Part shown: positions 30,097 through 41,631 of the stretch, in pieces
How positions within the stretch are numbered: the stretch's first letter is position 1
Layout of the letters: each line of letters starts with the position of its first letter
From: Flectonema sp. DT1601
Taxonomy: Eukaryota; Euglenozoa; Diplonemea; Diplonemida; Diplonemidae
Length of the DNA stretch: 64,000 nucleotides
Assembly (NCBI GenBank): GCA_964019425.1
Contig: OZ025801.1
Location: 248,001-312,000, forward strand
Direction of reading: 5' to 3'
Made by a program: the position numbers and the translations under genes
Notes under the pieces: model-generated
Database searches by the model: none
The model's input: only the letters and a program-made list of their open reading frames with translations
What the model was told of the DNA's origin: nothing

Positions 30097-30290
30097 GATC
30101 TAAGGATGGCAGCAAGCGCGCAAATTGCCCAATAGCAACAAATTTAGCTGAGGCAGCGAAGAGGAATAGTAACTTGTCAATCGTTACTTTACTACAATAG
30201 GCAATTGTTGGAGTTAATTTAAAACTAAAGCAATTATTAACAAAGAAAATTTGAAAAAAAAAAAAAAAAAAAGAAGGTATTGGCGAGTGG
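30097..30290 (+). rRNA. SSU rRNA 5'-domain fragment, diverged
   Basis: GGATGGCAGCAAGCGCGCAA followed by ATTGCCCAAT matches the eukaryotic SSU signature AAGGAAGGCAGCAGGCGCGC with ATTACCCAAT. Collinear weaker matches follow: GAGGCAGCGAAGAGGAATAG (for GAGGTAGTGACAATAAATAA), GCAATTGTTGGAGTTAATTT (for GTAATTGGAATGAGTACAAT), TTAACAAAG, then after an A run TATTGGCGAGTGG (for ATTGGAGGGCAAGTCTGG). A possible decayed decoding-region core lies at 30514-30540 (TGCACGCGGTGGTTC). It is clearly nuclear-type SSU but too decayed for me to call functional. Confidence 0.8.
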
Positions 30291-30768
30291 AATTGTTTTA
30301 GTTTGTTGTGGTACCTACGTAGAAAAAAAAAAAAGTTTTCAAATTATTGTTTTTGGATATCACTATCAGGAATGTTTAATACACATTGCATTGAACTTCC
30401 TTCTCTATCTATTTTATCTATTTATCTACCTACTGGAGTTTCTTCTACAGACAGAGTGACGTGAAACCAGTCGGTACAATGTGTTTGTTGTTATTCTTTC
30501 CTCTTCATTCTGTTTCTGCACGCGGTGGTTCTCGCAACTTTCTTCAAAAATTTAATTTCTGATAAACATCTAATCAGTTCTTTAGATATGAACACTATAC
30601 AAAGAAATTCGGAATAAAGTCCTCGGAACTTAATTAATGTTGAAGACCAAAAAAAAAGGGACGAGAAGAAATAATATTAAAAGGCTACGTTTTCCACCAT
30701 TAGTGTGATGTGAAACAGCAGAAAAAAGAAATTATTTAGTGTTTTCATTATCTTATTTTCTTAAATGC

Positions 30769-30801
<33 letters not shown>

Positions 30802-30905
30802 GATAAACCAATATTCTATCTATAACAAATTAACCGTGTTGATGTAGTCCCTTTTCTGAGAAGGGCAAACGCGATGAGTAGAACAGCCTGACACCGCTGT
30901 GTCCT

Positions 30906-30965
30906 CCTAGCATCTTCGCTGAAGAGGGCTGGGGGGTATTGGCCGGAAGATTACCTTCGATATTT
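30906..30965 (+). rRNA. Possible SSU rRNA central fragment
   Basis: TAGCATCTTCG ... AAGAGGGCTGGGGGGTATTGG followed by CCGGAAGATTACCTTC resembles the SSU stretch TTAGCATGG ... AGGGACGGTTGGGGGCATTC ... GAAGACTAACT. It lies about 620 bp downstream of the 5'-domain fragment and in the correct relative order, with AT-rich sequence between. Confidence 0.5.
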
Positions 30966-31060
30966 TTTATTTTTTTGTGCTGACTCTTCGCTGATATTAA
31001 CTTAGCAAGTTTTAGTATTTTGTCGAGAAACAAAAAAAATTATTTTTCACTGGCTGCGTG

Positions 31061-31123
31061 CTTTGCAGTCGAAGTTGCATTGATCACGCATCCACATTTA
31101 AAAAAAAAAAAAAAAAAAAAAAA

Positions 31124-31154
<31 letters not shown>

Positions 31155-31467
31155 GTCGTTTAATTTACATGATGGTTCGTTCATGAGATACTTAACAAAA
31201 ATTAAAAAGAGATGTGCTGGTGCGTAGAATGATTTTAATTTTTTGTTTTTTCAGGTAGTCATCCATCACGGTGTATATGTTGTGAGTCGCGAAAAAGTTA
31301 TTTTTATCTTTTATTTATCTGTAAGTCTCATATTTAATAATTCTTCTCCAATTAGTAGGAAAGCTAAATAATGGCAGCCATTCCCTCATTTGGGTTTGGT
31401 GCTGATGGTATCAACAGGATGTCATTTGCAACAAATGAGTTGGGAACTCAGCAATTTTTTCGTATGT

Positions 31468-31510
<43 letters not shown>
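31061..31510. other. Intergenic, long A and T runs
   Basis: It includes poly-A near 31100, poly-T near 31125-31154 and a T run of about 37 at 31471-31507. No gene is recognised. Confidence 0.5.
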
Positions 31511-31572
31511 GCGAACCGGTTGCGCACAAACAAAAACAAAGTGTGAGAATTATTTAGTGAGGTGCCGATTCT
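31511..31572 (+). repeat. Dispersed repeat R1, copy b
   Basis: This best-preserved copy reads CGGTTGCGCACAAACA, ACAAAGTGTGAGAATTATTT, AGTGAGGTGCCGATTC. It lies about 70-130 bp before the beta-barrel start, so it may be part of that gene's leader or promoter. Confidence 0.75.
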
Positions 31573-31639
31573 TTTTTTTTTTTTTAAAAAACTAATGAAA
31601 AAAAACCCCCCACCAACAGCAACATCAGACATTTCTTCA

Positions 31640-32305
31640 ATGCCGAAAATAACTTTATCTCATAAAAGAGTAGTCGCATCGAATACTACTTTGGGAGTTG
31701 AGGGATCCATAAATGATGAGAGTTACTCTGCAGCAGGACGACTATTGATTGAAGTGCTTCCGGGTATTACCACTACAGCTACTGTTGAAAGACTCTTTCA
31801 GAGGGTTGGAGCCATACGAAACACACTTGATGCTGGTTGGAATGGAGAACTAAGAGCTCAAGCAGGTGTGTTGTCTTTAACTGCGAGTTTAAAAAAGACT
31901 GACAGCGGCGATAAAGATATCAGAGACGTTACATTCTCGGGAGATATTCAAAATAGATTTGGTACCTTCACTCCAAAAGTAAGTCTCATCTCAAGGGGTC
32001 ACAGTGGATGTGTAGAACGGAAACAGGGTCAAAAGGGTGTGCTTACCTTTACTACGAACCCAAATCTAACTAAATCCAAGGCGTCATTCTTCACTACATA
32101 CACTATGCGAAAATGGAATGAAGAAACTCCTTTTAGCTCTAGTGAGCTTGGTGTTCATCTCAATGTTGCTGGTGGAAAACTGACAGTCGCTGCCATTGAA
32201 GTCAACGAGTCTCAAAAAGCACTTTTAGAACGCTCGACTATTGCTTCAGTTTCTCATAATAATTCACAAATTGGGTTGAAATTTAATTTTTCAGCTGATT
32301 TTTAG
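31640..32305 (+). CDS. Putative mitochondrial outer-membrane beta-barrel (porin-like)
   Basis: The protein has 221 residues and no helix-type membrane segment. It has many alternating polar/hydrophobic strands (SLTASLKKT, VTFSGDIQNRFG, GVLTFTTNPN, ASFFTTYTMRKW, LGVHLNVAGGKLTVAAIEV). It ends with a strand NSQIGLKFNFSADF that fits the beta-signal (polar-x-Gly-x-x-hydrophobic) of mitochondrial beta-barrels read by the SAM complex. It is shorter than VDAC (about 280), so a VDAC/Tom40-type relative is possible but unproven. The start at MPKITLSHKR is chosen over the in-frame ATG at 31562, because the extra codons read through homopolymers and a CAG acceptor-like site. The family assignment is inference. 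Confidence 0.6.
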   Translation: MPKITLSHKRVVASNTTLGVEGSINDESYSAAGRLLIEVLPGITTTATVERLFQRVGAIRNTLDAGWNGELRAQAGVLSLTASLKKTDSGDKDIRDVTFSGDIQNRFGTFTPKVSLISRGHSGCVERKQGQKGVLTFTTNPNLTKSKASFFTTYTMRKWNEETPFSSSELGVHLNVAGGKLTVAAIEVNESQKALLERSTIASVSHNNSQIGLKFNFSADF

Positions 32306-32790
32306 AAAAATATTAAAAAAAAAAGAAAAATTAAAAAAAAAAAAATGGTTTGGCCAGTCTTAATCCTGACGGCCAACTTCCTCCTCCGACAGGTTGCAGT
32401 TGCAAAAGCAACTTCCTCGTCGAAGTGAGCTTGTTCACGGGGGGGGGAGGGTAATTGGAGTCCTGCCCGGAAAGTATAAGAAAAAGGTAGCAAACATCTG
32501 CTAGCAAAACCGACCGGAAATTTAAAAAAAAAAAAAAAAATACAAGACGCAAAAAAAAAAGAAGAAAAAAAAAAAAAAAAAACCGAAAGTAACCGAACCT
32601 GAAGGACCAACCTGCCTGTAGGTGTCCCCCCCCCTTTTTTTAGTCTGCATTCGTTTTTTTTTTTTGTTTTTTTTTGAGAGTAACAATTTTTTTGCTTTTA
32701 TTATATTACTTTTTATAGCATAGAGTAACAGCACTCGTAGATGCTTTGCTACCTACGTTGCCTTATAGAGTTATAAAGTCTTAAAGGTTG
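32306..32790. other. Intergenic, homopolymer-rich
   Basis: Poly-A and poly-T surround a moderately GC-rich patch (32345-32520) with a run of nine G near 32440. No coding family is recognised on either strand. Confidence 0.5.
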
Positions 32791-32799
32791 ATGTTAAAA

Positions 32800-33170
32800 A
32801 GGTTGTATTTTAGAAAACTCAAGCACTCAATCTCCCCCATCAGAGACACCATACTGATGAGAGAGAATAGAGGTAAGAGGTATATGGATTACTCTCGAAA
32901 CCTAATAGTTACTTTAAAAGGCTAAGTTAAGCATCACCATAGTCACTGTATCCTTAACAGATGTTAAACTATCGTTATGTTAACGCGATACAAAACGGTT
33001 GTATTTTACAAATTCAAACATTCAATCCCCCCCATCAGAGACTTCCACCAATACTGATAATGAATGGAGGTAAAGAAGAGAACATGGGTTTATTCTCAAA
33101 AAAACCTATTTCTTAAGTTGTGATAGGATGCAGTTTTGTATTTTAGAAAACTAAAAACATTTCAATCTCC
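32800..33170 (+). repeat. Dispersed/tandem repeat family R2 (about 130-195 bp units)
   Basis: Degenerate units begin near 32803, 33000 and 33135. Each has TTGTATTTTA.AAA.TCAA followed by CAATCYCCCCCATCAGA. The first carries ACTGATGAGAGAGAATAGAG and ACTCTCGAAACC. A related copy lies at 48085-48260. The hammerhead-like core of the first copy is described separately. Confidence 0.75.
32854..32901 (+). ncRNA. Hammerhead-ribozyme-like core, copy 1
   Basis: CTGATGA at 32854-32860, stem GAGAG (32861-32865) with CTCTC (32892-32896), then GAAAC at 32897-32901. This is the invariant arrangement of hammerhead core and stem II. I could not find convincing stems I and III or a cleavage triplet, so this is a candidate only. 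Confidence 0.3.
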
Positions 33171-33485
33171 CCTATCAGAATGTATTAACATTATTAGTCA
33201 CTGTGTGTCATGTGTTTATTAATTTCATTATTTAGCTTTGATACAACACGAGAGATTTATAAAACAGTTTACCCCCCTATCAGAGTGTATTAACATTATT
33301 AGTCACTGTGTGTCATGTGTTTATTAATTTCGTTATTTAGCTTTGATACAACACGAGAGATTTATGAGACAGTTTACCCCCCTATCAGAGTGTATTAACA
33401 TTATTAGTCACTGTGTGTCATGTGTTTATTAATTTCGTTATTTAGCTTTGATACAACACGAGAGATTTATGAGACAGTTTACCCC
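33171..33485 (+). repeat. Three tandem 105-bp units
   Basis: Boundaries at 33171, 33276, 33381 and 33485 give an exact 105-bp period. The unit starts CCTATCAGA, GTGTATTAACATTATTAGTC and ends GATACAACACGAGAGATTTA. The last copies are nearly identical. The array ends 33 bp before the start codon at 33518, so it sits in that gene's promoter or leader. It is related to R2 through the CCCCTATCAGAG boundary. Confidence 0.92.
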
Positions 33486-33517
33486 CCTATCAGAGGACGG
33501 TCCTTCTCTGTTATAAA

Positions 33518-34216
33518 ATGATAGTGTCTCGGATAGCACGAAGGTGTCATGGTTGGCAAGTTGGTTTCCCAAAAAAGGGTGTAATGGATACTTATCAAGA
33601 TGGTCACATGAGAAATCAAAACATGTGGAGGTGGAATGATAATTGGTGGAAGGATCAAGAAAGTCACATCACTGTACTTTATACAAAAGATGTCATGAGA
33701 GAAGGTTTTGCTGGTGAAGAAGCAACCCTACCGAGGATCCAAGCCGAAGAAGCTTTGGAAAGAGGGTTTGCTGTACTACCAAATGAAGAACTAATGCATG
33801 TCTTACCATGTTGGAATCCAGATACTCTTAACTACGACAGACTTATTGAAAGAACACCTCATTTCTTATCAGAAATAGCTCGAAAAAGACAATGGATTGA
33901 TACTTATTGGAGGATGCATGATTGTTATTTAGAGTCTTACAGAGTGACAACTGGTTTCGCTCTTCAAGTTCATAGTCCTCCGTCAAAGTTAGAACTCGCA
34001 AGAATCATCTGGCAACAGACACAGGTTAGAATCAATCCAGCTTGGATAACTTTTAGATATTCTCAACGTAGAGATGGTCTTACAGAGACAGGTCACTCAT
34101 GGTTTTGGATAATGTTACCAGGCGGTACAGACATCGAAGCACCTGATCTTATCTATCACAACGACAGAGTTAGAGTCCGAATTAGAATTCTGGGAGATAT
34201 CGCTGCCGCACACTAA
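33518..34216 (+). CDS. Trp-rich protein of unknown function, possibly mitochondrial
   Basis: The protein has 232 residues. The N-terminus MIVSRIARRCHGWQ is basic and amphipathic, compatible with a mitochondrial presequence. The remainder is globular and rich in Trp and Arg (MWRWNDNWWKDQ, RKRQWIDTYWRMHDCYLESY, SWFWIMLPGG) without membrane segments. I do not recognise a domain. Organelle-specific ribosomal or respiratory subunits often look like this, but that is a guess. The start follows the 105-bp tandem array closely. Confidence 0.7.
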   Translation: MIVSRIARRCHGWQVGFPKKGVMDTYQDGHMRNQNMWRWNDNWWKDQESHITVLYTKDVMREGFAGEEATLPRIQAEEALERGFAVLPNEELMHVLPCWNPDTLNYDRLIERTPHFLSEIARKRQWIDTYWRMHDCYLESYRVTTGFALQVHSPPSKLELARIIWQQTQVRINPAWITFRYSQRRDGLTETGHSWFWIMLPGGTDIEAPDLIYHNDRVRVRIRILGDIAAAH

Positions 34217-34742
34217 AACATCTTTTTGGGACTTCTGATACTTCTTTCTTAGTTGAGTATTATAACATGTACTCATATAATGACATAGCCTTGACTCGTT
34301 TAAGAATCCTTTCTGAGAAGGTAAAAATACAATCGCAACCGTGAGGGTTTTTATAAAAATGTTAAAGGAAAAACAATGTGTTTGCCTTTGACAATTGAAG
34401 AAAGAAACAGGAAAAAAAAAAAAAAAAAAAAGTGTGAATTAAGGTTAGAATGAAAAAAGGAAAACTTTAAAAAAAAAAAATTACGAGTCAACGAAATTTT
34501 TAAATTGTGTCTTCTCAATTTATTATAATTATTATTGTTTGAGGGAAAAAAAAAAAAAAAAAAAATTCAAATATTTTCACCAGCATTGTATAGCCTTTAT
34601 GAAGACCACAGACATATCCGTCTGCAGTAGCAACCTATTTTGATCTATTCTCGTGGAGTTAAGTTAACGAGGTAAATACTTCAACCAGTCCAGCATCCAC
34701 ATAACATGTTATATTAAACGGCTCTTAATCTGAGTATCAACT
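34217..34742. other. Intergenic with A runs
   Basis: Poly-A stretches occur at about 34411, 34470 and 34545. Bases 34570-34740 are the likely leader of TRAPPC10. No other feature is seen. Confidence 0.5.
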
Positions 34743-37700
34743 ATGTCTGTGAGAGGTATGGTTCTCCCACTTATGTCAAGGCAAAAACCAAAAATACTCG
34801 TCTACGATGAACATGACATATGGCCACACGTCGAAGATGCGACGACATGTCCGTCAGCACAACCACAACTACATCCTGTTAAGTTACCTTCTGGTAAGAA
34901 ATATTTAATAAAACGATTGATATTTAGTTATGATTGTAGTGGAGTGTACGTACCAGAAATAAAAGCTCACAGCAATCCATACCTCCATATGAAAGTATTA
35001 AATGTTGATCTACTTACTGACTATAAAGCTGTTAAGGCGAGTCTTAATAATTGGGTTCTCACTCTTCAAGGTGAGATGCATTTAATTTTGTTGGTTCATC
35101 CTACTTTGGTTCAACAACCAAGAGAAGCTTTGAGAGAAGCAGGTCGAAAACTTGGGATCGTGGAGGGACTATTTCATAAAAAAAGACCGATTGAACAGGC
35201 GAAACAAAAACTCCAAGAAGCTGAGGCTAAGTTGAAAGAAAAATTTTCAGTTTTTACACTTCACCCTACCAGAGACCCGTCTGATATGGTCAAAGAGATT
35301 AGGAATTTAGTTTTCGTTTCGTTCGATTCTCGTCTCCGAAGCTGTTACGTTAACGCAAGTCGTTTACGAGACTACTTGCAAACACAACCAGGTACTAATA
35401 TTTGTCCTTACATTGCAGCTGTTGATGAGGTCGGTCAAATCCTCCATCAGTTCGGACTAACGGAGGAAGCATACAATCAATATAAGGACCTCTCAGAACT
35501 TTTTAAAATCGCTGATGAAAATGAGTTAGCGAGGTCGGCTTCATTTTGTACTTGTTTACCTCCATCACCATGTAGTGATGACAAGGATTGCTCTGATCAG
35601 AAATGTGCTTTATTTCCAATAGACGTCAGTAGAATTGGTTCGATGTTCTCATTTAACAACGTTGACGATCTGAGAAATGCGCTACGTAACGGAGACGTGA
35701 CTCAGACATCAGAACTTGAGACTCGTTGTTTTGTATTCGCTCTTCTGGTAACGACCTTTTTAAGTTATCATAAAGATGTTGTTGGTATTCATAGAATGTT
35801 TGCTGATTGTTGGCTTCCAAATGTTTTGTCGTCATTTGAAAAAAGAGGATCGGGTGCTGAAGAGTTGGCTTGGCTTGAGATGAGCCTTTCGATATCATTT
35901 TCGAATCACTTAGAGAATTGGGAAAAAGATAGAGAAGAACGAAAACGAGTCGCATCATCGAGTTCGAACATGATATCAACTTCGTCTGTTAATCATTTGG
36001 GATCACCTGTTGGAAATGAGGAAGTATCCGGTGATGAAGATAACACACCCGGTGGTGGTGGTGGTGGTGGTGTCGCAGCATCACCAACACCGTCTCTTGC
36101 CACAGATTGTGACGGCACTAATGCGAGTATCGTTTCTGTTCCAAAGACTACTCCAAGGTCAAAACCATCAAACTCTTCGACAGCAAAGTTCAATACCTCC
36201 ACTTCATACGCTGAACTAATTATGATGACGAGATCAGCTTTTATCAGACTTGGGAAATTATGTAATCGTCGAATTCCAAGACCAGCTTCGATCTATTCAA
36301 GTCCAACATCGATAATTACAAATAAAGAAAGTGATGAGATGCCGGTATTAAATTTATCTGAACTTTCAGATGAGTCTTCTCCGTTAGGATTCATCCCATT
36401 GTCTTCACAACAAGAGTTTGAAAAGTGTTTTATATCTCTAACTCTTTCTGCTGTTAATAAACAAGATCTAGCTGGACATACTAATATGATTCACGCACTT
36501 GAATCAGATGCGGTGCCTGCATTGATATCTCAAGGCTATTGCTTTAGAGCTTTGAGAAGTAGTTTATCGCTCTCAGATTTCTACACATCAATTGGTTGGA
36601 AAGAGTTAGCCATCAGCGCTAAAAGACAAGTCTTAACATCTTTATCTCACCTTGAAGGATCCGACTACGAGACTAGTTGGATTGCCACAGCCACAACTCT
36701 AATTTCTGAGCTCCATCATCACACTGCGGATCACCGTTCTGAGACTGTCGTGTTGTGGTCACTCATAAAAGAAAAACTTCAACCGTCATCGTCTATGCAG
36801 ATGCTTAATCTTAATCTATCTCCGACATTTGATTTTGAAACGCTTCAGTTCGATTCCGTGTCGGGTGGTAAAAGTAAAATCTTACTGAAAATGGGAGGCG
36901 TGACAACAACCATCCCGGAAGCTATTGAAATTGACTCTGTTATAGTAACATGTGGTGCGGTGAGCCATCAAAAGAGTTCTTTTGAATTAATTGGTCATCA
37001 GTTTGTGTTAAAGGAAACAGAGCCGACGGACATCACACTTTCTGGAAACCTTCCGCGAGGATTTCCGGGAAAATATCAAATATCTCACATCAGAATTGTA
37101 CTTCTCAATGGAATGCTAGAATTCACATATGCACCACCTTCTACTTCAAGTCCTCATGGAAGCCCTGGTCGTGATCTTGTTGCTTTTCCAGATTTAGAAC
37201 GAGCGTTTTGTCAAAGAGTGACACCTCGAATGGACCATGATTCAAGTCACTTACATAAGAAATGTACTATCACTGTTGATGTTGAGAGACATCAACCAAT
37301 TACTGACATTACGGTGAAGGAATGTATTTCTGAGAAGAAACATTTTTTCTCAGGTCAGAATGAAGTAATAAATATAAAAATAACAAAAAGTGAAGGAATT
37401 GATAAACTTTTTAAATTAATTGAACCGATAAAACCTGCGGATCAACCAGAGTCGGATGACAGCTTAGCGAACGATGATTTGAGCAGTACTGGAGGGATGA
37501 GTAGAACTGTTCCTGTTGCTGTAACCGGTCCTGGATTACCTTCTCGAGGACTTCCCAGTTGCTATCCAAACAGTGCTTTTGGATTTGTTTACTTATCAGT
37601 TCAGGAGTCTTCATCTGTTCCACCTGCATTAATACCGTTGTCACTTCGGATACCTGTCTTGGATATGAATAAAAGAAATAAAGATGGACCTGCGTTAGTG

Positions 37701-38933
37701 TCATCGGCTAATTTCTTTGATTCATTCATCCAACCTGATTGCGTGTCAGAGTTTGATACTAACCGACTAACAGACTCTGATGGTAATACGATCATCTTCA
37801 GTAATCTAACTCCTCCGGAAATATCTTTTAAAGAAGGCTCTCTGGTCCCGATGAATGAAACCGCTGGATTGTTCGCCTTCATCCCAAATGATGATCGTGC
37901 TGACAGCTGGGATATTGATATTAATTTGTCACCTTCTCTCTTTAATAAACCTTTAACAATATCGTTTATACATCCTTCAGAAGAACAAAGTACTGTTTTG
38001 GTATGTCTTTTATTCAACAAAAGTATTATAAGGGCGGCGCATGTTTTTTTTTTCTCCCTTTTTTTACTTTGAGCTTGATAGACTCTTTTTGTAATTAAAC
38101 AAAACAAAACAACAGGATGTACCTGCTGTAGCTATGACAGAGTTAGAAATTGGATTTTCAGCTCCATTTCGATTGGCGTCGTATCCGACTACTGATGTTG
38201 ATAGAGTCTTCATTCAGGTATAAGTGATTGGTTTTATTGGTATACGACGTCCGTATTATTAATAACTCAACACAAACAGGTCTCATTAGAACCTTTACTC
38301 GATTACGATATCGAAATCACTGAACTGGTGTTGGAACTTCAGCAAAACAGTCCATTCAAACTCGTGAGAAAACCTCCTGAGAAGCTGCAGCAGTTTACAC
38401 TCCAACCTGGAACAGCAGTTAGTAGAATGTTCTCTCTTCAGTGTGATGAGGAAATATTTTTAGAAAATGGATTGCGATCTGAAAACTGTTCTGCGACGGT
38501 CAAAATTATTTATAAGATTCCCGGAACTGATGAGGAAAATACTTTTTTATCGGCACCGACAACATGGGAAAGAGGAGTTCCTCCAATGCTACGAAGTAGA
38601 ATGGTCCTCCACAGCAAGCAACCCGAACCATTTTTAGTGACAGAACCGATTAAGTTTGACATAACTATTGAGATGACTGCTAACTGTCCTCATGAAGAAG
38701 TTTCTGTATGGTCTTGCATCAGGTTTAATCATGATACTTGGTTAGTTGTTGGTCCTTGGAGGAAAGCAGTTCGCTTATCTGTAGACGAACCAGTAGTGTC
38801 ATTCTGCTTTCATCTCGTTCCAATTCGAGTGGGTAATTTGACTCCTCCATCTCTGATACTCACTCCGACTTCACAAATAGAGATCTCAACTCAGATTGAA
38901 GTCAGCCACGGTAAAGTCCAAATTCGAAGATGA
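34743..38933 (+). CDS. TRAPPC10: TRAPP complex subunit 10 (Trs130-like)
   Basis: Three phase-0 exons are inferred: 34743-38000, 38116-38217 and 38280-38933, totalling about 1337 residues, close to the animal TRAPPC10 size. The N-terminal part matches the TRAPPC10/Trs130 fold (PYLHMKVLNVDLLTDYKAVK, a helical SFDSRLRSCY segment, then LHQFGLTEEAYNQYKDLSEL). The C-terminal exons carry the beta-rich region (SLEPLLDYDIEI, VSVWSCIRFNHDTWLVVGPW). Family knowledge: TRAPPII acts as a Rab11/Ypt31 exchange factor at the late Golgi. The middle contains Ser/Gly-rich low complexity (a run of Gly near residue 440). Without splicing, translation would stop about 23 codons into intron 1. The introns have A-rich acceptors ending ACAG. 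Confidence 0.85.
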
Positions 38934-39372
38934 GTCCCGTGACAATTCACCAGCTCATTAAAAGAAAATTACAATTTTTTTCTACCCTTCGCTCAAAACA
39001 CTTTAATCCTCCGAATTGATTTTCAGCTCCGTTGTGTTTCAAAAGATTCTTAGCGTCTCGATTGTTATTTTTTATATTTTAAAAAAGTTTTTTTTTTTTA
39101 ATTTCATTTTCTGTAGTAAGGCAAAAGGAACTTTTTTTTTGGAGACTGACTTTCTGATAGTGAAAAAAAAAAAAAAAAAAACTTTTTACATTTTTTTTTT
39201 TGCAAGAAAAACTCAATTACTTTTTTTTTTTTTTAAATAACAGGGACACTTTTAAATAAAATATTTAATTGTTGGTTTTTTTTTTTTTTTGATTTTGATT
39301 TTAATTTCAAAAGTTGTAAAATATAAATTTTTTTTTTTAAAAAAAAACCACATCAGATCATAGTAAAAACAA
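38934..39372. other. Intergenic, homopolymer-rich
   Basis: A and T runs predominate and there is no gene. The last about 30 bases form the A-rich leader of the PRA1-family gene. Confidence 0.5.
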
Positions 39373-40213
39373 ATGACTGAAGCAGCAGCTACTCACGAAA
39401 TGGAAGCTAGTAAGAGTATTCCTGAAGATCAGGATCAGTCAGGAGATATTGACTTAGATATAAATGCATTTTCTGTAGAGCAGCAACCACAACCAACAAC
39501 AGAAGGTGCTGATAGTTTATCATTCATGAACGTCAGTGGTGGTGATTTGAATGAGAACACAATTAATGAACCAGGTACTATTCCTACAACACCTGCAGGT
39601 GCTTGGGGTCGTGTAATGGGAGGAGTGGAATCAATCAAATCATTAAAGCAGTCACTCACTGCAGATCTTGCTCCGTGGTCACAGTTTGCTGATCGAACTC
39701 AATTCTCAGTTCCGAGCAAGTCGGAAATATTCGGAAGAATCAGAGGAAACTTAAAAGTGTATCACTCAAACTACTTACTTCTTCTTAGTATTTTAGCGAT
39801 CTGGACGGCAGTTAGTAACTTGTACTTCGTGTGTTCGATGGTTACTTCATTTCTTGTTTACTACTACTACAAGTTACAGACTCATGATGGAGGTAAATTC
39901 TTCTTCAGAGGAAAGGAAGTATCTCAAATGCAGTTCTATGGATTTCTTACTGCGGTAACGTTGTTTATGTTTTGGTTAACTGGAGGAGGCTCAACAATCT
40001 TCTGGATGCTTGCTAGCGCTGGAATTGTCGTCATCGGTCACGCATCCGCTCGTCAGATTGACACTATTGTATGTTAAGTATTTTAGGAGTTTTTTTAAAA
40101 AAAAAACAGAAAAAATATCAAAAATTAACCAACCCCGACAGGAAGATGAACAGTACACTGCAGGTGATGCTTTGAAGGCATTCAGTGCCCTTGAAGCACT
40201 CAACAGGGTGTAG
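39373..40213 (+). CDS. PRA1-family membrane protein
   Basis: Exons 39373-40068 and 40142-40213 (phase 0) give 255 residues. After an acidic N-terminal region of about 110 residues comes a PRA1 domain: RIRGNLKVYHSNYLLL, then paired hydrophobic hairpins (LLSILAIWTAVSNLYFVC, MVTSFLVYYYY; FLTAVTLFMFWLTGGG, IFWMLASAGIVVIGHASAR). The second exon adds EDEQYTAGDALKAF and the end. PRA1/Yip3 proteins bind prenylated Rab GTPases in ER-Golgi membranes and are thought to release them from GDI. It neighbours TRAPPC10, another Rab-pathway gene; this may be coincidence. Confidence 0.85.
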
Positions 40214-40630
40214 AATACTAAAAATAATTAGTGATATTGTACATGTTACGATCACTAACAAGCCAACAGCGTTAGTGAGAGTAAAAGACGTCAGGTAAGA
40301 CTGCGGCAGGGAGAGGGGACAAAAAAAAAAAAAAAACTTTAAAAAAAAAAGAAAAAATAAATTAGATAACATCCTGTGGATCCATACTCACTGATGTTAA
40401 GTTTAAAAAAAAATGAAAAATAAAAAATAAACGGGAGAGATCATCACTTTGGGAATTACTACAAAGTAGAAGTCGGTCCCCTTTTTTTTTTTCTTTCTTT
40501 TTTTTTAATTTTAACGCTGAGCTTGTTCTGTGGATTCCAACAGTCATTCAACGCACTACTGTTTGTAATTATCTTTTTTATAAAGAAGGAGAAAAAAAAA
40601 AAAAAAAATAAGCAGCAGATGAATTCACAC

Positions 40631-40665
40631 AATATCTCCACTTTGCATGCAAAAGTGGAGATATT
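40631..40665. repeat. Near-perfect palindrome (14-bp arms) followed by T run
   Basis: AATATCTCCACTTT (40631-40644) pairs with AAAGTGGAGATATT (40652-40665) around GCATGC and is followed by more T. It looks like a stem-loop with a U tract. It may be a small RNA terminator or 3' end, or a small inverted-repeat element relic. It lies over 400 bp past the PRA1-family gene, so the role is unclear. Confidence 0.85.
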
Positions 40666-40684
40666 TTTTGGACCCTAAACTCTC

Positions 40685-40716
<32 letters not shown>

Positions 40717-41172
40717 CCGTTTTCTTCGCCCCTGTTTAGGCTTTTTTTAATAATTTGGGTGCTTCATTGAGAGAGGTTGGTGGTAATGAGGAACATGGTT
40801 TTAAAATCCCCCTTTTTTTTATATTAGCTGGGAACGAAGCAGCAATATTATTATTATTATTATTTTTTTATACTTTTTTTGTTTTACAAAGTTACTAACA
40901 CCCTTTTCAATAGTAAGTTTGATTTTCTGTTTTTCTTTTTTTAACATTCGAACTGTGTAATTGCTTTGCAGTTTGAGTAGGGGAGATGAGCTTGGTTATT
41001 TCCCTTTTTTTTTTTTTTCATCCCCTACTTTGTTTGGTATTATACAAAAAAAAAAAAAAAACTTTGGAAAAAAAAAAAAAAAAAAAAAGAATGTTGGCGA
41101 CATAAAAACTAATCGGTTTTTTTTTTTTTTTGAAAACTGTTGTCGTTTTATTCAGACCAGGTTTAGCCAGCC

Positions 41173-41211
<39 letters not shown>

Positions 41212-41547
41212 TGTGAATGGAGAGAGGCAGTCAAGCAAGTTAAAAACCCAACCTTATTCCAAGTTTTTTGACTGCTTGTTACCACCCGGCAGTTATTTAT
41301 TCTTGCTCACCTGACCCCAGAAACTAGCCAACGCAAGTCATCATAACGTTTGGTTGATTGAAAGAAAAGAAGAGCATAATGAAAAAGATTTCGTTTTATT
41401 ATTTTTTTTTTTTAAAAAAAAAAATAAAAATAAAATATTCTAAAGTGAGACGGTTGTTTTCTTCTGTAAAGCGATGTTGTTTCTTATTGTTGATTGTGAT
41501 GTTTTATTGTTTTTATATCAACCAAAGGTTAAACACAATTGATATGA

Positions 41548-41600
41548 ACTGGTTGCGTACGAACAAAACCAAAAGTGTAATTAGTATTTTTATTTTCAAC
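41548..41600 (+). repeat. Dispersed repeat R1, copy c
   Basis: The core reads TGGTTGCGTACGAACAAAAC then CAAAAGTGTAATTAGTA. It lies 30-85 bp before the start codon at 41632, a position comparable to copy b before the beta-barrel gene. Confidence 0.55.
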
Positions 41601-41631
41601 AGTATCAAAAAAAAAAGATTGTATAATAAAA

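Larger units (their letters stand above)
40214..41631. other. Intergenic, poly-A/poly-T rich
   Basis: It includes very long runs at about 40690-40717, 41043, 41070 and 41181-41208. Contained features are a strong palindrome at 40631-40665 and R1 copy c at 41548. No gene is recognised. Confidence 0.55.

Noticed and set aside
32345-32620. Frames with Phe/Lys runs on the minus strand
   Set aside because: They are produced by homopolymers and have no family.
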